Shown here: positions 46,639 through 61,245 of the stretch, piece after piece
Position numbering within the stretch: position 1 is the stretch's first letter
How the letters are laid out: the number at the start of each line of letters is the position of its first letter
Assembly (NCBI GenBank): GCA_905250075.1
Contig: CAJNOP010000003.1
Coordinates: 1,748,395-1,812,394 of the forward strand
DNA from: Rotaria sp. Silwood1
Lineage: Eukaryota; Rotifera; Eurotatoria; Philodinida; Philodinidae
Direction of reading: 5' to 3'
Length of the DNA stretch: 64,000 nt
Position numbers and translations under genes: made by a program
The notes under the pieces: model-generated
Told to the model about the DNA's origin: nothing
What the model saw: only the letters and a program-made list of their open reading frames with translations
Databases searched by the model: none

Positions 46639-47887
46639 ATGGATATTCAAGACGACAAAGTATTCACCATCTTGTCAAATTCCTTCGAACAAACAAATTC
46701 GGACATCATTAGTGTTGTCTCCACTAGTAGTGGAAATTACAGACCAAATCTGAATCAATTAGATCAGTCATTTTTGCATATACAAATATTAAAGAAAACC
46801 TTATTCACCATTGATTTTCCACAAATACGATCCAATGTATACTGTGGTCAACTTTCCCAGGACGATGCTAAAGCACTAAAATGATCGAGAAACTCGAACG
46901 GGAATACTATCAGCATGTTTCTATATCGGGGGTATATGTATGATTGTTCTCTTTATTCAATAATCAATCAATCGTTACGCATGATGTAAGTACATTTCAT
47001 TCTTAACATGAAATTTTTCATTCGACATCTCCACAAACACATCACTGAGGTTCATGTTCAACAATTTTCTGGACATTTGTCTTCAAATTTATTTATAGTT
47101 TGTCGTGCTTAGGGGCTCTCAAAGATAGACTTTGATGATTTAGTCAAGATATCAGATGGACTTGCATCATTTAGCAATTTTTTGTCAACAAAATCTTGGT
47201 CGATAAGTATTTCTCGCCTTTGCTGAGAGTAATCAAAATGATCTCGACCTGATAGGTATTCTCTTTGAAATAACTGTCGATCCATCTATATCGACTACTG
47301 CTTTCGCAAACGTCCGTGATGTCAGCTATTTTGACGGAGAATAAGAAGTACTCTTCTCCATGAATACCATCTGTCGTTTTGGACCAATGGTACCAAACAA
47401 TGAGAATAATCGTATTTGGTAAGTGAATTTAACATTGATCAGTGACAATGATGCAGAACTTCTTACACTTACTGAACCAATATTCAAAGAGAGCAATTCT
47501 GACGCGGAAGGATGGCATCTTTTGGAAACCTTGATGACTAGGCTAGGACAATTTGCCAAAGCGCAAGAGATATGCGATACTCTGCTTTATCAAACAATGA
47601 CTGATCATAAAAAGTCATCAATTTACTACACGCTCGGACAGGTGAAGGATGGTCAAGGTGGATATGTAGAAGCTATTGCTGATTATCGACAAGTCATTGA
47701 AGTCAAGCAGAAAATTCTCCCATCAACAAATATCCATTTCGTTGCGTCCTACAGCAACATTGTTTCCAGGTATGATAAGATAGGTAACTATTGGAATGCA
47801 CTTTCATATTATCAAAAAACACCGCAAATATGCCAAGAAACTCTTCCTACGAATCATCCTGATCTGGATCTGGGTATAGGTGTTTAG
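46639..47887 (+). pseudogene. Fossil of a bdelloid-type ADP-ribosyltransferase/TPR gene
   Basis: A decayed gene, broken in at least four places. The first part (from MDIQDDKVFTILSNSF) resembles the N-terminal region of NAD-arginine ADP-ribosyltransferase-like proteins that are abundant in bdelloid rotifers. The second part (47423-47887) holds tetratricopeptide repeats with the kinesin-light-chain-like pattern YYQKTPQICQETLPTNHPDL. Its parts lie in the family's normal order and orientation. The protein-level resemblance is still high, so the loss of function appears moderately recent. The family identification rests on memory of bdelloid proteins, not on a search. Confidence 0.75.
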
Positions 47888-48918
47888 ATTTGGTAACATA
47901 TGCCAGTCGAGGAACCTAATGGGTGACAACAATGAACTCGCTTTAGTCCACAAAAAAAAATCATTCTATTCATTCTAAATATCATCTTCGTGATCAGCAT
48001 AGTCGAATTTATATATCTACGTATGCTGCGATCGAAATGCAGGAAAAACATGTTCTTCTCGGATTTCTAGGGAATACTTCAGGTCTCAAAAACCTTGATG
48101 TCACCTATCGCAATTGTGACAGGAAGAGTATAGTCAGGAACCATATTTGACACGGCTGTAATACAACAATTTCTAATCCATGAGAGCTAGAAAATGACCT
48201 TATACATTCTTATCCTTGCATAGTTTTCTGATACAATATATATAGATTTTCAATTAGTACGAAGATCGATTTGTAGTATATGTTGTTAAATATGCAATAA
48301 ATTCATCGTTCTAGTTTGTAAAATATAGAAACATGTTCTGCTCCCTAAATTTGTCATTTCGATCAATTCGAACGTTTTATAATCTCAGAAACGAAAAGTA
48401 CCAGTTTCGCATAACGGGCTTAGCCCCCGTCTGCCATCTGATTTATTTCTGAAATGGCAAACATAATATATTGAATAAGAAATCTTGAATGATTATTTTA
48501 TTTTCTCTTTGTAATTGATTAAAACTAAAATTTGGTTTCATTTATTGGTCAATAAATGATACAAAATGAAAACTGTTAGATTAATTGCTATGAAGATATA
48601 TTCTTTCAACCAAAAGAAGGGATCTTTATTGTATATTCATGATAACAATTATACTCATATTTCTTATGCATCGGTATTTTGTAGAAAAGACATGATCAAT
48701 ATTTGATCTGCTCTGCAAATAGAAAACATAACGGAAAATATTTATCGAAGCAATGTCTCAATCGTATTAACTGTAAACTTTGTTTTAAAATTAATTAAAA
48801 AAAAGTACTATGAAACACAGATAAAAAATAACAATCAATACTTTCGAAATATTTTTTTTATTATAAATCCATAAAAATCAATAAGATTATTCATAGTTAT
48901 TATTTGAATTGGTTAATT
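47888..48918. other. Intergenic region
   Basis: No supported exon. A short GC-rich patch (cgggcttagcccccgtctgc at about 48415) stands out in AT-rich DNA but I cannot assign it. Confidence 0.5.
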
Positions 48919-51900
48919 TTAAAATGTTAAAGTAAGTCTTTTCCATGTTATATTATTAACATTAACATCAACAACAAGTACATCAGAATGATTTTCCTGT
49001 GAAAACATTAGAATACGTTCAGCCATTAAATATTTTCCTACTTCAATCTAGAAATTAAAATATATATCTTAATAAACATAAACTATAAAAATTCTTACAT
49101 CATTAAATATAATTTTGTTAGAATTTAAATATCGAATACCGTTGGATGATGGAAATAGAAATTCTAATTTAAAAAGTTTATAATATTTTGATACAACACA
49201 TAAATGTATATGTAAAGAATTAACAATTGTTTCGAAATGCCAATAACATGTATAAGGTGATTGAATAAAATCATTCATATGATTTTGAATTTTATCATTT
49301 GAAAAATATTGCCAATCAATTGGTAAATGAAGTTGTTTATTCTATAAAAATATATACAATACTCATTAGAATTATTTAGCAAGGTTTTTTTCCGCTATCC
49401 CGAACGCTAAAAGAAATCTAACTGGTACTTTAAATACAGAAAATTATTCTCACCAGGAATAGATGAAAATAAAAATAGATAGCAAGTGTTTAAAGACAAG
49501 ATAGAGCAAACAATTCTTTACAAAATGAGATATCTACGAGTTTTCCATGACGGTCTTTAACTGAGATATCACAATTTGATTGAGGATTCAAAAATGTTTT
49601 TTTTCATAAAAAAAAAACTTCATCAGGATCACACATATGTTTAGATAAAAAATATCGTAGAGAACTTGGCTGCTGGAAAACTAAGTGTTATATTTTTGGG
49701 AAATCCCGTCTTGACAAGTTTCGTAATAAATTTAGTATTTATATTTTTCTTGTTATAAATAATTTTCTCTATTCAGATTTATATTTGCATTTAAAGTATC
49801 AGAAGCAAATTGTCAAGAAATTTTCTTGAACAGTTTTGATAGTCATTTTATATATAACGGATAGGACAGATTAAATTACTGGTTTTTGCTAGACGTATTT
49901 CTCATGTTAAACTAGATGAGAATCTTTAGTTCTGATAATAAAACATTAAAAACTTTTATGGAGGTTTGGTGGACATGTTCTTTTTTAAATAATTTTGTTC
50001 ACTGTTTTCTCATTCGGTCACAAAAAGAGATTAGCTGTCTTGCAGCAGAATATTTTGAAGAGCTTAAAATCCTGCATTTATGTACATAAAAAGATCAAGT
50101 TCTGAGAAAATAGTTACTTAACAAAAATAGAATATTGTTGCCTGTGAATATCTAATTAATAAGTTTGACCGTTCAAAGTAAAGTAGTTCATTAAATGGAA
50201 CTTATCACTGGCTACTAGAAAGAAACTTTTGAACTCAGTTTAGTTAGATAAAAATAGCTTTTAGGCGTTTCTGATTTTGTTGTTGAGCGGGTGTAATTTT
50301 GTACTACAAAAAAACTTTAAAATATCGGTACATAATGATTTAAAAAAGAATATATCAATAAAATCTGCAAAAAATGCTTCATTTGTTCGCGTTGGAATAG
50401 TTGCAGAATCAGAAAAAGTTGTAAGGGAGGAAGGGGCTTAACTTTTGTAAATAAAAGCAAAGAAAACATACTAACCGAATCAGTTGTTTTATAATGAATA
50501 TGCGTAGGTAATTGTGTTCGAATATCAGTTATTAATTGATTTAAATCAGATGGAAATGTATTTAATTTAATTTTATCTTGTTTTAATAATACTGATGAAG
50601 ACTCCAATGATTTTATTGTATCATTTTGAAATATAACACCTTCCGATAAATGATTATCAATTGTACAGCATATGAGATATGATAAATCACTGAAGAATAA
50701 ATGCATTCAAAATAGATAAGATTATGAAAACTATGCCTTACTCTTCATCATTTTGTATATCATTAATTTCAAATATTACTGATGAAAAATAATTAAGACG
50801 AAGTTCAGTTATATTTTGTCGATAATAACCATTTGTATTTGATAATTCATTTGAATAATTTAGACGAAATTCAATAGTTAAACTCTAAAGACAGATAAAT
50901 ATAACAAAAAAAAAAGACCATTATATGCAATCTTTTTTTCATTTGTTCTACTTCAATAGTTGATGCCGATCGATCTTGTCTAGAAAGACAACGATTATAA
51001 ATTTCTGTAAGATTTAATTTCGGTTTTGCACTTTTCTTAATCGATATCGGTAAATCGAATTCTTCGAGTTTGACATATTCTAAATATAAATTCAATAAAA
51101 AAAAAAAATAAAGTTCTTATTTTTCTATTTGATACAAACCAGTCATATTGAAACCAAATACAAAAACTTGAAATTCCAAATTATCAATATCACAGTCTGA
51201 TGATGAATTAACTAATCCAAGTGTTACAAATAACCTATTATGCAACACAAAAGAAAACTATATGAAATCAGTTTTCGTATTAATTTATTCTTAGAAAGTA
51301 CTTAAATTAACATCAGTGAATACCCAAAGTCAATATCAGAAAATTTTTTTGGAAAATTACTTATCAATATCTAAGAACTTTTTGATTTCCATTAGCTAGA
51401 ATAGTCTTCGATTTGATTTCATTCGATAATTTCTCAATCGGGTCCTCAAATGTTGGACGCCATTCGACTTCACATTACGCCTACGAGTAAGTGTCTTTTA
51501 TTCAGAGTAAAACATTTCCGAAAAATCTAAAACAAAGTGTTTTAAGCCGAAATTCGATCTATATGTGTGTTTGAAAGTTATCAGATAATTCTGTAAGTTT
51601 CCATGAAAACGAATGTATTTTGCTTGATATATTCAATTTTCAGGAATATTCACTTACTGTGGTCTCTAATGATAAACCGCCATGTTTTTATATACTACAT
51701 CTCTCGAGCAAAATACATTTATTTTCGTTGAAACTTACAAGATTATATAATCACTACTAAATATATCTATAGAGCTAATTGCAACGCGAAACTTGTTGTT
51801 CTGCATTGCTCAAATATGTATTACTCTTAGTGGAAATTTCATTAAAAAAGTCATTATTCTTATAACATAGTTCATAAGTCCAAATTCTTTTAAGCTGATC

Positions 51901-54900
51901 TTAGTCTCACTGACACCTACTCTCAGCCATAATGTGAGGACGATAGTTGCCTATACTCTCTCATGTATATATATAATGTGTCTGTACTTTATACATCCTC
52001 ATAAATGAGAAACCGAATGGGGTTAACTCGGAGGGTAAATCATCAGTTTAACATTTCCTATTTATACATGAAATATTCTTATATGTCAGATGTTTCTTGT
52101 ATGATTCTATTGTTTTTGTTGAGTGAAAATTTTAAATAATAAAAATTTTCCTACATACTCTTCGCCTCGATGAACTTGAGCAGTATATATTGTTGAATTA
52201 TCTATAAGATCTATTTTAGTATCATTAACTAAAAGATATTCAACATCAAGAATAGGTAATTCATCAACTACATCAACAGAACATAAACATTGACGAATTG
52301 TTGGAAAATCTCCAAAGCGAAATTCTTGATTAGTTGACCAAATATGATAACGAAGACCTAATAAGAAAAAAATTATTTACATTCAAAGAAAATATTTTTC
52401 ATTTAGTACCTTGTATTCGAAGTTGACCAATTTCTTTTGGTATACAATCAATTAATAAACATTTTGTTGTTCGTGATGGTATATGATATTTTGTATCAAG
52501 TTTTGTAAATAATTCAATTTCAGTTATAAATTCTAATTGGTCAATAAACATCGTTTCTGGTAAATAATTCTCTACTACAAGTCCTATTTGTGCTTGTTCA
52601 TTTTTCACCCAAAGAAAATCTGAGGCAAAAAAAAAAATAATTCAACAACATCCGAAAATTTTCTTTTTAAACAAAAAACAAAAATTTAATAAATATATAT
52701 CATACCTACTTTCCGATGAAGAGATTGTTGTTGACTAGGTAAAGCACGTTTAGCATGATAAATAAATATATTATTTTTTGGTTCAGCTTTCCATGCTTTT
52801 AATCGTTTAGATAAAGGCATAATATCAAGAGATCTATTTAACGTGCAAGATATCAAAATTATTTAGCCAAGTAACAATAAAAAGAATTACTTCAATCGAG
52901 GAATACTACAATAGGAACAAGTAATAGATTGATCACTAGCATTTAAAAATGTCAAAAGTGCTTCTAATTCAGCATCAGTCATATGTTCAATTAATGATTC
53001 AATTGCAAAATGAACGTTCCTAAAATATAACAATAATAACAAAAAGAAAAATAAATCAATAGAAGGCATAGGAAGATGAAACATCTTCAAAGTTAGGATT
53101 AAGAAAGTTAGAAGATTTTCTATAAAAAAAAACTTTAAGATACGAATAAAAACTTATCTTGTACATCACTCGTCTATAGAAGACACTGAAACTTCTTACC
53201 TAATATAAAATTTAGCTTTTTCTTCATTTTTAACTAAGATCTAGGCGAGTAAAGTTGCCATTACATGACTAAATATAACTGGTAAGGATTTCTTAGCTTT
53301 GGAAACATGTGATCAAGCTTTATAAAAAAATATTCAGAATTTTTCCCTAATAGCTAGTCGCTGACGATAGAATCAAATCCATAAATTTTCCATTACGCCA
53401 CTCGCCAGTAACTGGTAATAGGACTAGAGAAAAACAAGTAAAAACAAACTCGATAATAGTTGTAAAATCATTTTTTTTAACACTAATTTGAATTGATTCA
53501 TTGATAATTGTTTTTTGTATCAATGGAAAAATCAATTGATTATCTAAATAAATAAACATCAATATCAATAATCATAAATAAAATGAATTTATAAATATTA
53601 CCATCAATTCCATAACCTTTACGAGCTTGTCTAATCAATTCATCAAAAAAATTGATCTCATCATGATAACCTTCTTGTTCACTTAATAATGTTAAACCTG
53701 AAAAAGCTGCTGATCGATAATATAATGCACTTTTTCGTTTCCAACCAACAAAAGCATATGTTTCTGCAAGATAAGCATTTAGATATATCTAAAAAAACAA
53801 AAGACAAATTTCTACATATATTAACATATTAAAAATTCTATATTTATCTTACACTATCAATATGTTGTTCTAAATATGAACCTAATATATTTATTTGATT
53901 AATATACTGATTAATATCATCGTGATATTTCTATTGAAAAATAAAAATAAAAAAGATCAATATGAAATGAATCAATAAATACTTGAATATCATTTTGTTC
54001 TTGTAATAAAGTACACCAACGTAGACAAGCATCAAGTTCAAGTTGAAATTCTACTTTATTAAATAATGAACGATTAGCTGATCTATAAACTTGTAGAGCC
54101 ATTTCAATTTTAGGTTGTAAATTTATTGGTGTATTTGATCGATTTAAATATTTTTCTACTTGGAATTCTAGATTTTTAAAGAATGAAAAGATAATAATCA
54201 ATAATAAAATTCAACAAAATAGAAAAAAAAAATTTACTTTTAGTCAATGACATTTGTTTTAAAAATGATATTGTTTTTAGCATTTGATGTTTTGGTTTAT
54301 GTGTTGATAAATAACTTGCTGCTACACGAGCTTCTAATGCAGCTGAACACAAACAAAAAAATTGAATTTTTCTATATTTATTAAAATTTTCAACAGAAAA
54401 ACAAAAGACCTGCAAACCATATAGAATCATTTTGAGTTTTAAGTGCCTCGGCAGCACGTTGATAATCTTGATAAGCTTTTTCAATTGCACCTAATAGTAA
54501 ACAACAATCACCTTTACGTTTAATTGTTCGTGAATCAATTATTTTTTTGGATAATCTAAATGAAAAAAAAATTGAATCTTTTGTTTATTGTCGAAAACCT
54601 TACTTATGTTTTGCTGCTTCAATACCAAGAATAACACTTGATTTTAAATATTGATTCAATAATATTTGCATAATATGCATATCAAATTCATTTAATACAG
54701 ATATCAATATTCGATCATTAATAAATCCATTATGATCTTTACTTTGATTTTCAAGTAGAGTACAATCTTTTTCATTATTGATCATTAAACGAATATCACC
54801 TAATTGTGAATCAATTGATGATGCAATTGTATCAAATTTTGTAGATTCTAATGTAATTTTTGATAGATTACTTTCTAAACGATGTAATGTACGTGTTAGA

Positions 54901-55836
54901 TCACTATCAAATGAATCGAATAGATGTGTTGTTGGCAATGTTTTAGTTTTAAATAATGATGGTTTAGGTTTTTTTATTGATTGGTCATTTGATGTTGTAG
55001 GATTTATTGAAATTGATGCAGTTGCATCGTCATCATCTTCATCTGGAGTATCAGCTCCCATTGCTTGAAATCTTTGTGTACCATTAAAACTATTTGTAAG
55101 TGATGTTGGATCAGATGCTACACTTACAGAATCATCATTGGATATTGATGGTTGTAATTTAAGTGATGACAACGATTGAGGTAATGAATGAAAAGAATCA
55201 AGACTGGCTATGCTTGAAAATGATGGACGAAATAAACCTGCATAATCACTAGAACTGAATAATAATCATGTATTGTATATGTATTTTGGAAGTATTCAAT
55301 TTTGTCTATTTTATGTAATTTATTTATTACTTACGATTCGTCAATAGGTTCATTATTCAGTTTACTATCAATTGATATTTCATCGTCATCATCTTCAGCA
55401 TCTGTAGTTCTATAACGAACAAATAAATGTTTGTAAGCATCTTTTTCTCGTTGTTTAATTTTTGAAAATTCATCGAGTACAATTCGTAATTCTTCACTTG
55501 TACGACAAACAGTAAAAAATACCAAACCAAATGGACGACGATATAATTGGATTTCACTTAATGGTGCTTCAGTAATAGTCAAACTTTGTCTTACAAAACA
55601 ATATTCAACTTTAAAATTTTCAAATGAAAATTTTTTATGATCAAATAGCCTTGTAGAAAATCTAAAGAAGAAAATATGCAAAAACAAATTTTAATTGAAA
55701 AAACGAACAAAAAAAATAAAATCTACCTTTGAAAATCAGGTGATGATTCTTTTAATGGATTATTAGGTAATTCTCCTACAACAATTCGCACTTGTCGGTA
55801 GTCATTAAATGATGTATCAAAAAATTGTCTGAACAT
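48919..55836 (-). CDS. TRAPPC9: TRAPPC9 / Trs120 (TRAPP II subunit)
   Basis: Subunit of the TRAPP II tethering/Rab-activating complex of the Golgi. The start at 55836 (MFRQFFDTSF) opens exon 1 (55727-55836); exon 2 is about 55335-55661, exon 3 54604-55254, and the last exon 48919-49047, with many short exons between. Recognisable parts: the N-terminal Trs120 region (LSEIQLYRRPFGLVFFTV); an acidic Ser/Asp-rich insert (exon 3); the TPR-like helical block GDCCLLLGAIEKAYQDYQRA and FAGAALEARVAASYL; the second helical block (VEFQLELDACLRW, VGWKRKSALYYRSAAF); then the Ig-like C-terminal half (VDFLWVKNEQAQIGLVVENY, NKQLHLPIDWQYF). Two introns in the 3' half (about 49.4-50.5 kb and 51.2-52.2 kb) are about 1 kb; the others are mostly below 100 bases. 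The GAALE and helical-repeat matches favour TRAPPC9 over TRAPPC10. Internal exon limits were not all fixed. Confidence 0.85.
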
Positions 55837-56947
55837 TGTCGTTATTATTTTATTTTCATATAATAATGAATGAAGAAATTTATATAAAAACAGAAAAAGA
55901 CGACAATGTGACTCAACATTGATATTCAATTATAAGATAACGATTCTTTACATCGAACAAGAAAAAAAAAAAAGATGAATAGAAAACATCTCAGAACATG
56001 AAAGAAAAGATAACAATTGTTTGAAGAGAAAAAATATATATAGTAGTCGATAACAAAAAAGAGAAAGAAGTTTGTCAAATCTTTTTTTTAACATTTACGA
56101 TATAACTTATACTTTCTTTTCAAAATTTTAAAGCAATTATAAATTCCTTTTTGCATTTCATAATAAATCAATTGAGTTGAAATTCTTAAAATTTCGAACA
56201 AAATTATACTTTCATAGTGAAGTTTGTCAAAATATTCAATTCAATTTTATTACAAACAATCTCAACGGTTCCAAGCAGTCCTTTTTTTTGTTTTCTATGA
56301 ATCATTTTTTCATATGACACATAATGTTTTCTATATTCTAACAATTGATAGAAGTATTAGAGACAGTGATGGCAACTTTCTCGAAAAATTGTTTTTTTTT
56401 TTTTGTATACAAGAGGAAAATACTCAAGCTATGTGCTACGGGTTATGCTAAAACAAAATTCAAGCTAGTCAGAAAATTGAACGATGATTTTCGTTATTGC
56501 ATTTCTAAAGGATTAAATAAAAGGACAATGAAGAAATATGTTCTACAATAGATATTATAAAACAATCTCTCTATGATTAAGAACAGCATCTACGTCTTGT
56601 TTCACATTTTGATCCCACACGATTTGCCCTAACAATCTTTTTGAAAGTTACTATTGCTGTGTCCAATACTTTCATCCATTGTTAGAACATAAAAAACATT
56701 ATATTTGTCTTATGACATATATCATTTTGTAGAGAATTTGTGAAAAAACGAACAATTTGATAGAATAAAAACTAAATCAAAAATAATAAGACCGCCGTTT
56801 ATTTTGTCTCATGGCTTCGTTGCGCATCATATTGTAATAATCTCCATAAGATTTTTAATAAACTATATATATTTTTTTCTTATTTTATTCGACAAAATGC
56901 GAATAACAAACAAACAAAAAAAAAACAAGAAAAACAAATTGTTTGTT
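55837..56947. other. Intergenic region
   Basis: Spacer of 1.1 kb between the MPHOSPH10 stop and the TRAPPC9 start on the same strand. No supported exon; T-rich, low-complexity open frames only. Confidence 0.55.
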
Positions 56948-59900
56948 TTATAATTTCAATCGTTTTGAATCTATAATTTTTGTTTTATCCGAATGTTGAC
57001 GTTTTTTTGTTGGAGTTGTTAATGTTGATTGTTGAAGTTGTTGAAAAAATTTCGTTGAACTACGTGCTGTTTTTTCATTCGATCGTTTTTTATCCGTCTT
57101 AAATAAAACAAAATAAAAAGGATTTCTCATTAGACAATTTTCAAGAGAAAACTTCTTTTTTTTTTTTTTTTTACTTTTTCAATTCGAACATTCTTCATTT
57201 TACCAAGCTTCTTCAATAAATTTCGTTTTTCTTCTAAAAAATATAATTTAATACAGTTTTTTCATTGTTATTTGTTTTTTTTTTCATTATTACCTTTTTC
57301 TTCTTCTTCAGGATTTGTTTTCTTCGGTTTAGTTTTTGATTTTAATTTAAGTTTATGTTTAAGTAAACGTCTAGCATGTTTTTTATCAGTATCTGTTCGT
57401 TCACTATCAGCTTTAATATCACCTTTTGGTCTTATCTAAAATAATAAAGAAATATAATTTTTTAAAAACTGAAAAAATCAATTCTTTTTTTGGTTTTATT
57501 TACATGAACTTCTTCGGGTGCAAGTAATGTTGAATCATTAACAGTTGTTGGTACAATTTCTTCAACTAAAATAGCTGGTAAATTATTAACAACTGTTACT
57601 TCAGGTACGGGCTACAAAAACAAAAAATTTCTATAAAGAAAATTATTTAAAATATATATTTAATTTATACTGGTTTTGGTGTAAATCGAAAATTAGATAA
57701 AGCATCAAGATCAATAAATAAATTTTGCATAATTTGTCGAATATTTTCATGTCTTTCATCTTTTTTTTCTGTTTTATCATTCTAATAAGAGAAAAAGAAA
57801 AATGAAATTTAATATTATCATTTATAAATTAATTACGGTTTGTTTTTTCATATATTCTTGTTCATAAACTTGTGCTAAACTCATTTTACTTTTTTCATGT
57901 TCAAGTACAATTTCCTTTTTATATGTTTGAGCTTCATTATCATGTGGTTTCTTTTTACGTTCAACATCATCAAATACTTTATCACGTATACGTTGTTTTA
58001 TTAAATCTTCTATTGAGTCTGTTGTTTCAGTTGTTATTACCGGAGCTAGAAAAAAAGACAAAAAAAACAAAGTATTAATTGAATGATGAATTTATTTATC
58101 TATATACCTAATCGAGTAGTTCGATCATATTGTACATATTCTTCAAGTAAACTATTTTCTGGTCGTTTCTGACCTTCGATTTCTCCAGTTAATTGCCATG
58201 GTTTAGCACTTAACATATCTTTTTCAATTGATTTTATTTGACGTTTTAACTAAAATTAATTAAATAGATGAATAAGGAATCATTCATAACGTACATCGAG
58301 GGAAAGATAGAAGGTCAAATATATTTTGTTAAGTTAAGATAAGTCAATTTTTGTCAGCAAAAACCAAAAAGGAAGATAATTTTATGTCTGATCTTTCATA
58401 AACAATATGATTTTTAATTTGGCATCTGTTTCTTTACCAAAAATTTTGATGATTTCTGTCATCATCTGTTTTAAAAATATACTATTTAAAGGAGAAGTAG
58501 AAAATTTTCTTGTTTTCGTTTATAGGATGTTTGTTTGAAAGAGCATGTGAAGCTGTAGTGCTTGTTTTTTTTTAAATCAAGCTTTTTGATTATTATATAA
58601 AAATATACTTCTATATATAGATAACCATTTTTTGAGGGATTGAACTTTTCATTCTTTTTCTCAGCATAAAAAATGAAAATTTAAAACATACTCTTTTAAA
58701 TAAAAAAATCTATAGAATGAAAGTTCACAGAGAATTTCGAATGGTAAAGTAAGTTATTTTTAACTCTTGTTTGTTGAATGTCTATCAAAAAAAAACGTCA
58801 TGATCTGAAGTTGAAAATTTCATGTGATCTGAACAGAATTCTATTGACGCATCATCTACAAATAGATAAATTCTTTGTAAAAAAATAAAAGTTTGGAAAC
58901 TGGATGCCTTTTATGCATGGTATCTAAGAAATTTTCAAATGATATTTACTTGAATTTGTTGTTTTTCAAATTCTGATCGATTTTCAAGATCGATATCCTC
59001 TTCATTATCATCGTCTTCTTCTTGATTTTCTTCGTTTTGATCAACGTCAACATGATTATTTTCCCTACACAAATGTAAAAGAAATCTAGTATGGGTAAAT
59101 ACTATAGAAAAAAAAACAACATACATTTCAATTTTTTCTTTTTTCTTCTTCTTTTTTTGTTTATTTTCACTTGGTGGATCAAAAAATTCATCATAAGTTG
59201 CATCTTCCTACATAAATGATTTAAATATCTATTTGTTAGAATATTTTACTTTTAAGACTTACATTTTCTTCATCAAGAGATAGATTATCATCATCATCAT
59301 CAATATCATTGTCGTCTTCAAAATCATCATCTTTATTTATCTTTCGATTTGATCTAAATAAATACTGATATTTTTATATTACTTTTCTAGAAAGTTTACC
59401 TTGACATTTCTTGAAAATCTTGTTCATTAAGAAATTTATTCAGAGCATTTGAATCAAAAAATCTAAAAATCGAATAATATTGTAATTAAATATAATGATT
59501 ATTCAATTTTCATACGTCACAGATTTTTTCTTTTTTTTGGAAATTTGTTTTGTTGATATTGATAAATCTTCATTATCGTTTTCTTCATTTTTAATATTTT
59601 CTTCAATCAATGATGGTTTTTCTGGTGATGGTGATCGAAGTAAATTACCAAATGCTTTTTGTTTTGTTTTATTTTTAACAATAGTTGCTAAAAATGATTT
59701 AAATCGAATTTCATTTATTGATTTAAGTTGTTGGTAAATTTGTTCAGGCTCAAAACCACGTACATGTACTGAAAGTGGTGTAACTGTATTAAATGATGAT
59801 GGTAATAATGAACATTTCAAATCAGAAAAATGTTTAACATAATTAGCAAATGTTTCAGAACGTTGCTTATCGGTTCTATGAATTTATAATAAGAATACAT

Positions 59901-60017
59901 TAAGAAACAATAAAATGAAAATTCTTACATGATAAAATCTTCAATTTTACTTAAATATGAAAAAATAATATCATCATTACGTTGTTCATTAGATTTAGAA
60001 CCAGGTGGATTTACCAT
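56948..60017 (-). CDS. MPHOSPH10: MPHOSPH10 (Mpp10, U3 snoRNP / small-subunit processome)
   Basis: Nucleolar protein of the U3 snoRNP that acts with IMP3/IMP4 in 18S rRNA maturation. It is split into about a dozen short exons; the ATG at 60017 follows directly on an acceptor-like tttttag. The N-terminal part matches Mpp10 ([15 protein letters not shown]). The middle is acidic (runs of Asp/Glu) with the YDEFFDPP motif. The C-terminal core is strongly conserved: [76 protein letters not shown] and [18 protein letters not shown]. The basic tail ends SKRLKL, like the human KLKL end. A 0.65 kb intron lies between the exons ending near 58935 and starting near 58250. The family call is very firm. Confidence 0.95.
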
Positions 60018-61245
60018 CTAAAAACAACAGAAATTGAATATTGATTTTGAATGATAATAAAAACCGATTAAAACATCGAATAGACATTATATTATATGAA
60101 ATGAAAGAAGTTAACTTTATAATTGGTCAGTGAAAAAATTCATCGATTATTTCCGTCAACAGATGACGTTAGTTGAGAGTCTGATTGATCATTGCAATGA
60201 TTATTTAAAGTTAATGTGAAAAACATTAGTACTATCAATTGTTTTTCGAATTTTAAACTTATTTATGAAAATATGAGACGAATGATCATGCTTTAGTAAA
60301 GAAAAAAATAGTAACGAGCGTTTCTAAAGTTTTTGGACCAATGTTAGACTCAAATATACTCAAATAGCATGTGATAGGACTACTTATTCAGGTGTTTTAG
60401 TCAGATAGTGTGATCTCTTATTCAAAAAGGAAACATTTTCCCAGTTACTATTAATGCGCTTGTCACATTATAAGTTTCGGTTTATTCAAAAGTCATGAAA
60501 AGCAAATTGTAGATTTCTTTGATTAAAATTTTGCTTTGTCAAAAAAAAAATTAATAACTTGGCCAATGAGGGTAAGTATCCAAAGACTCCAGTTCCGCTT
60601 TGACTCATTCATACTTTATTCGATAGACTATAGTGATATAAGAAAAAGTGTAAAAGGGTTCGTGTCCATAGCCTGTTAATGAAGAGTTTTGGCCTGAAAA
60701 TTGACCTGCAGATGGGTTTAAGGGTAATTAGATAGTCCTGAAATTTTTGACAAAAACGAACATGACGTTCTCGAGACAATTAATTTCCAGGTAGAGTGGA
60801 TCATTGAGTCCTTCTACGATAAACCGCTGATTGTTTGGATATGTTGAATACTTCGAGAATAACGTGTTTATTTTCTTTGAAAGTTTTAGGACGATCTAGT
60901 AACAATGAAATCTATCTATAGGTAATATTTCTAGTCAAAGCTCTTCATGTTGGTTTTCTCAGAATACCTGACGGTCGGTAAGAACTTCAGTATAATGGTC
61001 ACAACTCTTCGCTAGTACACGATGGAGTCGAACCCTTATAGACTTTTTATTTTATTTTAATACACTTTATCGAATGTGGTACGAAAGAGTGAAAATGAAA
61101 ACGGATATTTTGAGTATTTTCCTTGTCAAACGTAATCTTCTAAGCTGACTTTTCCACATTATATAAACAATTATATCGGCTCTTGCTGCATTCAAAAATA
61201 AAGTAAACGTCAATTATTATAATTTTTTATGGAATGTGGGTGTCA

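Noticed and set aside
61015-61040. tRNA T-arm-like gggttcgactcc on the minus strand
   Set aside because: The flanking bases do not form the T stem, and no acceptor, D or anticodon arm could be found.
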